Positions 8,313 through 13,956 of a stretch of 13,956 nt of DNA are shown here, in pieces. The first letter of the stretch is position 1. Every line of letters begins with the position of its first letter. The position numbers and the translations under genes were made by a program. The DNA is from Pseudomonadota bacterium (GTDB lineage Bacteria; Pseudomonadota; Alphaproteobacteria; Ferrovibrionales; Ferrovibrionaceae): NCBI GenBank assembly GCA_023433835.1, contig JAEYTW010000060.1, positions 1 through 13,956 of the forward strand, in the 5' to 3' direction. The notes under the pieces are model-generated. The model did not search any database. It had not been told where the DNA came from and saw nothing but the letters and a program-made list of their open reading frames with translations.

Positions 8313-9956
8313 ATGACGCGGATCGGACGGATCGGGCATTGGCTGGGCTGGGCGGGCTGGGTTGTGGCCTTCCTGGCGCTGTCGGGTGCCGGCCTCGCCG
8401 CGCCGTCGGCCCAGGGCGGCCGCCAGGCGGTCACCGTGCAGCTGAAATGGTTCCATCAGTTCCAGTTCGCCGGCTTCTATGCCGCGATCGAGCAGGGCTA
8501 TTACCGCGATGCCGGGCTCGATGTCCGGCTGATCGCCGGCGGGCCCGAGATCGACCCGGCGGCGGTGGTCGCCGGCGGCCAGGCCGATTTCGGCGTCGGC
8601 ACCTCGGCGCTGATCATCGACCGCGCGGCCGGCCGCAACCTGGTGGCGGTCGCCGCGATCTTCCAGCATTCGCCGTTCGTGCTGGCCGCCCGACGCGTGC
8701 CGGGCATCGAGGGCCCGCGCGACCTGATCGGCCGGCGGCTGATGGTCGAAAGCCATTCGGCCGAACTGTTCGCCTATCTGCATGCCGCCGGCGTGCGCGC
8801 CGACCAGGTCGTGCTGCTGCCGCATGCGGGGAATGTGCAGGGCTTGCGCGACGGCACGGTCGACGCGATGACGGCCTATACGACCACCGAGCCCTACGAC
8901 CTGATCGAGGGGCGCATTCCCTACCAGATCATGAACCCGCGCCGCTACGGCATCGACTTCTACGGCGACACGCTGTTCACCACCGGCAAGCTGGCGCATG
9001 AGAAGCCCGAGCTGGTGCGCGCCTTCCGCGACGCAACCATCGCCGGCTGGCGCTACGCCCTCGATCATTCCGGCGCGATCATCGACCTGATCCAGCAACG
9101 CTATCCCGCCGGCGTGCCGCGGCTGAAGCTCGAATTCGAGGCCGAGGAAATCCGCCGGCTGATGATTGCCGAGGTCGTCGACATCGGGTACATGAGCGCC
9201 GCGCGCTGGCGCAGCATCGGCGACGGCTTCGCCGCGGCGGGCCTGATGCCGCAGGCCCCGCCGCTCGACGGCTTCCTGTTCGAGGTCGAGACCGGGCCGG
9301 ACGAACGCATCCTGCAGGCGACGATCGCGCTGGCCGGCCTCGTCATCCTCGCGGTCTCGCTGATCGCCCATCGCTTTTATCGGCTGAACCGAACGCTGGA
9401 GCGCGAGATCCAGTCGCGCCAGCGGCTGGAGGCGGAGCTGTGGACACTGGCCTCGACCGACGAGCTGACCGGCCTCGCCAACCGACGCCATTTCATCGAC
9501 CGCGCCGCCGAAGCCTTCGCCACCGCGCGCCGAGACGGCTCGGCCCTGGCGCTGGTCATGATCGACCTGGACTACTTCAAGTCGATCAACGATACGCTCG
9601 GCCATGCCGGCGGCGACTGGGTGCTGCGGGCCGTGGCCGAGGCGCTGGGCGCGGAGCTGCGCGGCACCGATCTCGCCGGCCGGCTCGGCGGCGAGGAGTT
9701 CGGGGTGATCATGCCCGGGCTGGACGAGACCCCGGCCGCTGCAGCGGCCGAGCGCCTGCGCCAGCGCGTGACCACGATCCTCCCGCCCTTTCCGGGCGGC
9801 GAGCGGCTGGCGATCTCGGCCTCGATCGGCCTGGCGCAGGCCGGCCCGGCGGACCGGAACATCTACGCCCTGCTCGCGCGTGGCGATCAGGCGCTCTACG
9901 CCGCCAAGGCGCAGGGGCGCAATCGCGTCGTCGAATGGTCGGCCGACGGCAGCTGA
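8313..9956 (+). CDS. Membrane diguanylate cyclase with periplasmic NMT1/THI5-type substrate-binding domain
   Basis: Predicted sensor that makes cyclic di-GMP. In order: a signal peptide or N-terminal anchor (about 8-30, ending GLAA); a periplasmic NMT1/THI5-like solute-binding domain (about 38-325, with VQLKWFHQFQFAGFYAA at 42-58 and the GYYRDAGLDV block at 62-71); one transmembrane helix (about 335-354); a short linker (355-378); and a GGDEF domain (379-547). The cyclase looks active: DELTGLANRR at 383-392, metal-site D418 in MIDLDYFK, and GGEEF at 459-463. RGTD at 450-453, five residues before GGEEF, is the product-inhibition I-site. The ATG at 8313 gives a clean signal peptide but has a weak Shine-Dalgarno; an in-frame GTG at 8304 and ATG at 8214 are alternatives. 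Ligand unknown; it may be a pyrimidine-like or other small molecule. It diverges from the pca operon. Confidence 0.88.
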   Translation: MTRIGRIGHWLGWAGWVVAFLALSGAGLAAPSAQGGRQAVTVQLKWFHQFQFAGFYAAIEQGYYRDAGLDVRLIAGGPEIDPAAVVAGGQADFGVGTSALIIDRAAGRNLVAVAAIFQHSPFVLAARRVPGIEGPRDLIGRRLMVESHSAELFAYLHAAGVRADQVVLLPHAGNVQGLRDGTVDAMTAYTTTEPYDLIEGRIPYQIMNPRRYGIDFYGDTLFTTGKLAHEKPELVRAFRDATIAGWRYALDHSGAIIDLIQQRYPAGVPRLKLEFEAEEIRRLMIAEVVDIGYMSAARWRSIGDGFAAAGLMPQAPPLDGFLFEVETGPDERILQATIALAGLVILAVSLIAHRFYRLNRTLEREIQSRQRLEAELWTLASTDELTGLANRRHFIDRAAEAFATARRDGSALALVMIDLDYFKSINDTLGHAGGDWVLRAVAEALGAELRGTDLAGRLGGEEFGVIMPGLDETPAAAAAERLRQRVTTILPPFPGGERLAISASIGLAQAGPADRNIYALLARGDQALYAAKAQGRNRVVEWSADGS

Positions 9957-10036
9957 CGACACCGGTGCCGAAGGCCGGTTTCGCGACGCCGCGCCATGGC
10001 CGCCCGGCCGCAGGTTGCTTCGTACCCCGGAGCGTA

Positions 10037-10065
10037 GCGTTACCGTTGCCGTGACAGGATAATAT
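10037..10065 (+). promoter_or_regulatory. Weak candidate promoter in the gap before the membrane protein gene
   Basis: The 221-base gap 9957-10177 holds no gene. Its only notable sequence is an AT-rich island with TAATAT at 10060-10065, a good -10 match in otherwise GC-rich DNA. The hexamer 17 bases upstream (GCGTTA) is a poor -35. No convincing terminator for the upstream cyclase gene was seen. If real, the promoter would drive the 529-residue membrane protein at 10178 with a leader of about 105 bases. Confidence 0.2.
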
Positions 10066-10177
10066 TCCGGTAAGCCGGCACCAAGGGCTTGTGCATCGAC
10101 ACAGCCCCGCTATCGTGCGGCCCGGTGTCTGGGGGGATGCGTGACTTGCAAGACTGTAATCATCGGACTGCCGCGCG

Positions 10178-11767
10178 ATGACCGAGATGCTCGACCGCCC
10201 CTTGGGGCTGTCCCGTCTCGGCCCGTGGCTGGGCGCCATGCTGGAGATCGAGGCCCGGCCGGCGCTGCTGGTGCTGCTTACCGGCATCCCCGCCCTGCTC
10301 GCCGCCTGGACATTGTGGTCGACCGACCTGATCCTGGCGCGGCTCGGGGTCGTCGATCTGCTCTACAATCTCGCCGGCGGCTGGCACATCGCCAATGGGC
10401 AGATGGCCCATGACGGTTTCCGCGATGCGGCGGGCCAGCTCAACTTCCTGCTGACGGCGCTGGGGTTCCAGATCGCCGGGCCGTCGGTCCGGGCCTTCCT
10501 GGTCGGCGAGATCGTCATGCTGGCCGGGCTGTTCACCCTGGCCTGCATCGCCGCCGCACCGCGCCTGCCGCTGGTTGCCGCCGCCGTCTTCGTTCTGTTC
10601 AACGCGCTGCCGGCGGTGATGCCGGTCAATATCGGCGACCCGCTCGACGCCTACGGCTTCGCCATGTCCTATAATCGATACGGCTGGGGCGCGATCGGTG
10701 CGCTGTCCCTGATCCTGTTCGTGCCCCCCAGGCTGGGCCCGACGGTGCGCCGCCTCGACATCGCCGCCGCCGCCATCCTGCTGGCGGCGATGTTCTACAT
10801 CAAGCTGACCTATTTCGTGGTCGGCATCGCCGCCCTGATCCTCGCCCTGCTCGTCTCAAGCCATGTCAGGGCCGCGCGGGCCGGCTGGATCGGCCTGCTG
10901 ATGGCGCTGCTGATCAACGCCGCGGCACCTTACAGCCACCCTTATCTGGCCGATTTCATGCTGGCCGCGACCTCGGGCTTCGGCAAGACCCACGCCGCCA
11001 ACCTCGTCCGCGTCGTCTTCAACAACGGCATCGAATGCGCCTTCTACGGGGCCGGCGTCATCGTCGCGCTGCAACTGTGGCGCCGGGGGCTAGCTCCCCT
11101 GCGCCTGCCGGCCGCCGCGGCGCTGCTGTTTGCCGGCGGCCTGGCGCTGCTGTCGCAGAATACCCAGGCCCACGGCGCACAGCTCGGCATCGCCATCGCC
11201 TTCCTGCTCTATGACGCCCTGGCCCGGCCGGGCCGCGCCTTCACCGTGCCCCTCGGCCTGCACGCGGCCCTGCTGCTGGCCCCGCTGATCACGATCGGCA
11301 GCATGGCGATCGCGCTGGCCGGCTATCATGTCGCCGCGTCGCGGGCCGACAAGCTCGAGATCGTCGACCGCACCAACCTGCGCGGCCTGGCGATGCCCGC
11401 CGACGAGGGCGCGCAGCCCAATTATGTCGCGATGATGATCGAGGCGGCCGACCTGTTCGCCGCGGCCGGCGGACCGCCGGGCCGCATCCAGGTACTCGAC
11501 CGCATCAACCCGCTGCCCTTCATGCTTGGCGCGCCGCCGCCGCGGGGCCGCGACCTCTGGTGGGAACCGGCCATGCCGGCCCGGCCGGCCGAGGCGGTGC
11601 TCGGCGATGCCGATCACGCCCTGCTGCCGAAAACCCCCGCCGGCGCGGCGCTGCGCGCGCGGATGACCGCGGCCTACGGCGATTACCTCGCCTTGCATTT
11701 CCCGTTCCGGCGGGAGACCGAGCACTGGACGGTGCTGAGTCGCCGGCCGCCCGGCGGGTCGGGTTAG
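10178..11767 (+). CDS. Multi-pass membrane protein, possible GT-C type glycosyltransferase
   Basis: I do not recognise a named family with confidence. The 529-residue protein has about nine to eleven hydrophobic segments between residues 28 and 385, then a mainly soluble C-terminal domain of about 145 residues (385-529). The first loop after the first membrane segment holds D60 in GVVDLLYNLAGGWHIANGQ, with HDGFRD at 78-83. An acidic residue in this place followed by a W-x-I-x-x-G-Q run is common in GT-C glycosyltransferases that use polyprenyl-phosphate sugars. Other notable motifs are SYNRYGWG (164-171) and a proline-rich, WW-containing segment around 452-466. The ATG at 10178 has only a weak Shine-Dalgarno; an ATG three codons on is possible. 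The gene lies after the cyclase gene on the same strand. Its stop overlaps the stop of the opposing small gene. Confidence 0.75.
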   Translation: MTEMLDRPLGLSRLGPWLGAMLEIEARPALLVLLTGIPALLAAWTLWSTDLILARLGVVDLLYNLAGGWHIANGQMAHDGFRDAAGQLNFLLTALGFQIAGPSVRAFLVGEIVMLAGLFTLACIAAAPRLPLVAAAVFVLFNALPAVMPVNIGDPLDAYGFAMSYNRYGWGAIGALSLILFVPPRLGPTVRRLDIAAAAILLAAMFYIKLTYFVVGIAALILALLVSSHVRAARAGWIGLLMALLINAAAPYSHPYLADFMLAATSGFGKTHAANLVRVVFNNGIECAFYGAGVIVALQLWRRGLAPLRLPAAAALLFAGGLALLSQNTQAHGAQLGIAIAFLLYDALARPGRAFTVPLGLHAALLLAPLITIGSMAIALAGYHVAASRADKLEIVDRTNLRGLAMPADEGAQPNYVAMMIEAADLFAAAGGPPGRIQVLDRINPLPFMLGAPPPRGRDLWWEPAMPARPAEAVLGDADHALLPKTPAGAALRARMTAAYGDYLALHFPFRRETEHWTVLSRRPPGGSG

Positions 11768-12078
11768 CCCGGGGTCGGTACCACCGGCTGCGGCACGCCG
11801 GGGCCGTTGATCGCCTGGTGCGCGAACTGCGAACGGGCATCGGCATTGAGTTCGAGGCCACGGGCGGCGCACCAGTCGGGAAAGCTGTCGGGATCGATAT
11901 GCACCCGTTCCGACGTCAGGCCGTGCTTGTGGATTTCGCGCACGACCTTTTCGGCGCGGTAGAACCACTTGTCCCAGGCGTCGGGCAGGGTGTCGCCGTC
12001 GACCATCATCGCCCGGATGCGGGCGTAGTCCTCGCGCCGGTACCATGCGACGCCGACGACACGAACCGGTTCTGCCAT
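11764..12078 (-). CDS. Small uncharacterised protein (104 residues)
   Basis: I cannot name a family. The protein is soluble, with no signal peptide or membrane segment. It opens MAEPVRVVGVAWYRREDYARI, then a W/F-rich stretch DAWDKWFYRAEK (about 38-49), then EIHKHG and the segment HIDPDSFPDWCAARGLELNADAR. That composition resembles a small alpha/beta or helical conserved protein. The ATG at 12078 is supported by a strong Shine-Dalgarno (GGAGGGGAT) about six bases upstream. The open frame to 12123 adds residues without a ribosome-binding site and is rejected. Its TAA stop (11764-11766) overlaps the TAG of the convergent membrane protein gene (11765-11767). rlmN lies upstream on the same strand 114 bases away, so co-transcription is possible. 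Confidence 0.75.
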   Translation of the reverse strand: MAEPVRVVGVAWYRREDYARIRAMMVDGDTLPDAWDKWFYRAEKVVREIHKHGLTSERVHIDPDSFPDWCAARGLELNADARSQFAHQAINGPGVPQPVVPTPG

Positions 12079-12145
12079 GCTTGATCCCCTCCGCACGGAA
12101 ATCGGGGCGGCGCCGGCCGGCACCCCCCGGTATCGATCAGCCCTG

Positions 12146-12173
12146 CCGGCGGTTCAGCCGGGTGAACCGCGGG
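12146..12173. terminator. Stem-loop downstream of rlmN
   Basis: GCGGTTCA (12149-12156) pairs perfectly with TGAACCGC (12163-12170) around a six-base loop, and two more C-G pairs can form outside a single G-G mismatch. It begins 22 bases after the rlmN stop on the minus strand. There is no T-run after it on either strand, so it is not a classical intrinsic terminator. It may be a 3' stabiliser or attenuator between rlmN and the small downstream gene. Confidence 0.45.
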
Positions 12174-12192
12174 GCGGCGCAACGGGCAGAGG

Positions 12193-13362
12193 TCAGGCTG
12201 CCGCGACAGCGGCGTCCCGCTCCGACTTGCGCTTGCGCACCGACTCCGACTTCAGCTGGCCGCAGGCGGCCATGATGTCGCGGCCGCGCGGCGTGCGCAC
12301 CGGCGAGGCGTAGCCGGCGTCGAACACGATCTGCGAGAACTTGGCGATCTGCTGGTCGGTCGAGCATTCGTAGGGCGAGCCCGGCCAGGCGTTGAACGGG
12401 ATCAGATTGACCTTGGCCGGGATGCCCTTGATCAGCCGGATCAGTTCGCGCGCGTCGGCCACGCTGTCGTTGACGCCCTTCAGCATCACGTATTCGAAGG
12501 TGATGCGCCGCGCATTCGACAGGCCTGGATAGTCGCGGCAGGCCTGCATCAGCTCGGCGATCGGGTATTTCTTGTTGATCGGCACCAGCTCGTCGCGCAG
12601 GTCGTCGCGCACCGCGTGCAGCGAGATGGCCAGCGCCACGCCGATCTCCGAGCCGCAGCGTTCGATCATCGGCACGACGCCGGCGGTCGACAGCGTGATG
12701 CGCCGGCGCGACAAGGACAGCCCTTCCGGATCCATCGCGATCTTCAGCGCCTTGGCGACGTTGTCGAAATTGTAGAGCGGCTCGCCCATCCCCATCATCA
12801 CGATGTTGGAGATCATGCGGCCTTCCTGGGGGCTCGGCCATTCGCCGATGGTGTCGCGCGCGGTCAGGATCTGGCCGACGATCTCGGCGGACCCGAGATT
12901 GCGCACCCAGCGCTGGGTACCGGTATGGCAGAAGCGGCAGGTCAGGATGCAGCCGACCTGGGAGGAGACGCAGAGGGTGCCGCGGTCCTCTTCCGGGATA
13001 TGGACCGTCTCGGCCTCTTCGCCGTCGCGGAACTTCAAGAGCCACTTGCGCGTGCCGTCGACCGACTTCTGGCAGCTCGACTCGGTCGCCCGGCCGATGA
13101 CGAAGTTCTGGGCCAGGCGCGCGCGCATGTCCTTGGCGATGTTGGTCATGCGCTCGAAGTCGGTGGCGCCCTGGTGATAGATCCAGTGCCACAGCTGGCG
13201 GGCGCGCATCTTGGTGGTTCCGCGCTTCTCGCCCGACGCGGCCAGCGCCTCGGCGATCTCCTCGCGGGTCAGGCCGACCAGCTCGACGCGCGCGTCAGTG
13301 GCCGCGGTAGCGACGACAGGCATGGCGGCAGGGCGTACCGCGATATCGGGCACGAGGGTCAT
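12193..13362 (-). CDS. rlmN: Dual-specificity 23S rRNA/tRNA adenine-C2 methyltransferase RlmN
   Basis: Radical SAM enzyme that methylates C2 of A2503 in 23S rRNA and A37 in a subset of tRNAs. The 389-residue protein carries the cluster motif C138-x3-C142-x2-C145 in CVSSQVGCILTCRFC, the GMGEPLYNFDNV block (191-202), STAGVVPMI, and the C-terminal AACGQL with C367. C367 is the counterpart of the E. coli cysteine C355 that carries the methyl group. The N-terminal MRARQLWHWIYHQGA (52-66) and the VIGRATESSCQKSVDGTRKWLL region are also RlmN-like. The start at 13362 is an ATG without a clear Shine-Dalgarno. A later ATG at 13323 would remove 13 poorly conserved residues and is nearly as likely. The C terminus has a basic tail (KSESVRKRKSERD). 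Confidence 0.97.
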   Translation of the reverse strand: MTLVPDIAVRPAAMPVVATAATDARVELVGLTREEIAEALAASGEKRGTTKMRARQLWHWIYHQGATDFERMTNIAKDMRARLAQNFVIGRATESSCQKSVDGTRKWLLKFRDGEEAETVHIPEEDRGTLCVSSQVGCILTCRFCHTGTQRWVRNLGSAEIVGQILTARDTIGEWPSPQEGRMISNIVMMGMGEPLYNFDNVAKALKIAMDPEGLSLSRRRITLSTAGVVPMIERCGSEIGVALAISLHAVRDDLRDELVPINKKYPIAELMQACRDYPGLSNARRITFEYVMLKGVNDSVADARELIRLIKGIPAKVNLIPFNAWPGSPYECSTDQQIAKFSQIVFDAGYASPVRTPRGRDIMAACGQLKSESVRKRKSERDAAVAAA

Positions 13363-13449
13363 GGCAGAAGCGATCCGTAAAGGTTCAGGCACACGCAATC
13401 AGGCGGCATCCTGCCGCTGCGGGCATGTCAAAGAACACGGAATCGGCCG

Positions 13450-13468
13450 AAAAAGCAAGCCCCGGGCT
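13450..13468 (-). terminator. Possible weak intrinsic terminator after the IalB-family gene
   Basis: On the minus strand, 20 bases after the IalB-family stop, AGCC-CGG-GGCT forms a short GC hairpin (13458-13468). It is followed by TGC and a run of five T (13454-13450). The stem has only four pairs and the T-run is offset by three bases, so strength is doubtful. If it works, rlmN would have its own promoter in 13363-13449. Confidence 0.35.
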
Positions 13469-13488
13469 CAGCGGGACCGGCCTGGGCC

Positions 13489-13956
13489 TCACCGGCACGC
13501 CTCGTCGATCGCGGCCTTGCCTTGCGGATAGCCATTCGACCAATAGATATCATTCTCTTCACCGCCGCTGCCCTGCCGGATCCGCGCGCTGAGCGGGCGC
13601 TCCTTCTGCAGGGTTTTCCGGATCTCCCGTTCCGCGACCGGATCGGCCCAGGCAAGCGCGCCGTCCACGCCCAGGGCATAGGCGCGCTCGCTCAGGCTGG
13701 CCTCGACCACCTTGGGCGGCGGCTGGAAGTCATGGCCGAGATCGAACAGGATTTCGCCATCGACACCCTGGGCCGGCTTGTTGGCCACGACCAGACGGGC
13801 GGTCGGCCGCAAGGCAGTCGGAAGCCTCGGCGCTGCCTCGAGATAGCAGGTCCGCCGCGCGCCGCTGCCTGCCGTATAGGCGGTGAAGTCGCCGAAACGG
13901 CCGATGGCAACCGGCGGCCCGCCCGGGCGGCCGGCCCCCCGCCCCGCCCCCGGCCC
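13489..13956 (-). CDS. IalB-family (invasion associated locus B) protein, C-terminal part, truncated at the right edge
   Basis: The frame is open from the right edge to the stop at 13489, giving 155 residues without the N terminus. From the edge it reads a Gly/Pro/Arg-rich linker, then GRFGDFTAYTAGSGARRTCYLEAAP, ARLVVANKPAQGVDGEILFDLG, AYALGVDGALAWADP, and a closing DIYWSNGYPQGKAAIDEAC. This pattern matches the IalB family, usually secreted or periplasmic proteins of alphaproteobacteria: an early GD-x-T-x-Y...CY, the ARL...KP...G-E-I-x-F-x-x-G core, an AW dipeptide and a final AI...AC. The two cysteines could form a disulfide. Precise function is poorly known outside Bartonella, and invasion need not be implied. 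Shorter starts such as the TTG at 13812 would cut the domain in half. IalB-like genes beside rlmN are, as far as I recall, common in this class. Confidence 0.75.
   Translation of the reverse strand, partial: GPGAGRGAGRPGGPPVAIGRFGDFTAYTAGSGARRTCYLEAAPRLPTALRPTARLVVANKPAQGVDGEILFDLGHDFQPPPKVVEASLSERAYALGVDGALAWADPVAEREIRKTLQKERPLSARIRQGSGGEENDIYWSNGYPQGKAAIDEACR

Noticed and set aside
8238..9962. 574-codon open frame on the minus strand opposite the GGDEF sensor gene
   Set aside because: It mirrors a clear signal-peptide, binding-domain and GGDEF gene. Its product is rich in R, G, A, D and Q without any domain, as expected of an antisense shadow at high GC.

Overview
The window is about 14 kb of very GC-rich DNA from what looks like an alphaproteobacterium. 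I infer this from the GC-rich codon use, a paired palindromic repeat of the kind whose shadow translation reads VIPAKAGIQ, an IalB-family gene beside rlmN, and the make-up of the protocatechuate operon. It appears to be a draft or metagenome contig. The first 23 bases match a Nextera transposase adaptor rather than genome, and genes are cut at both ends.

Left two-thirds, minus strand (8161 down to 1): one long catabolic gene cluster. In transcription order it holds a 3-oxoadipate CoA-transferase (pcaI, pcaJ), 3-oxoadipyl-CoA thiolase (pcaF), protocatechuate 3,4-dioxygenase beta and alpha (pcaH, pcaG), a REP-like inverted repeat, four branched-chain-amino-acid-type ABC transporter genes (livH, livM, livG, livF) and the start of 3-carboxy-muconate cycloisomerase (pcaB). 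Most junctions overlap by a few bases or are separated by a few bases, so the set looks co-transcribed and often translationally coupled. Together it would import an aromatic acid, open the protocatechuate ring, and turn the product into succinyl-CoA and acetyl-CoA. The lactone steps (pcaC, pcaD), a regulator and a periplasmic binding protein for the transporter are not in the window. They may lie beyond the left edge.

Centre, plus strand: a short divergent promoter region (8162-8312) separates pcaI from a gene for a membrane-bound diguanylate cyclase. Its periplasmic part is an NMT1/THI5-type substrate-binding domain. An imperfect dyad in the shared region is a candidate operator. Next comes a 529-residue multi-pass membrane protein of unknown function that looks like a GT-C type glycosyltransferase.

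Right third, minus strand: a small uncharacterised protein whose stop codon overlaps the stop of the membrane protein gene tail to tail, then rlmN (23S rRNA/tRNA m2A methyltransferase), then the 3' part of an IalB-family gene that runs off the right end.

No tRNA, rRNA, insertion sequence, prophage gene or CRISPR array was seen. The most interesting points are the substrate-binding/GGDEF sensor divergent from the aromatic operon, the transporter embedded between pca genes, and the structured repeat that splits the operon.
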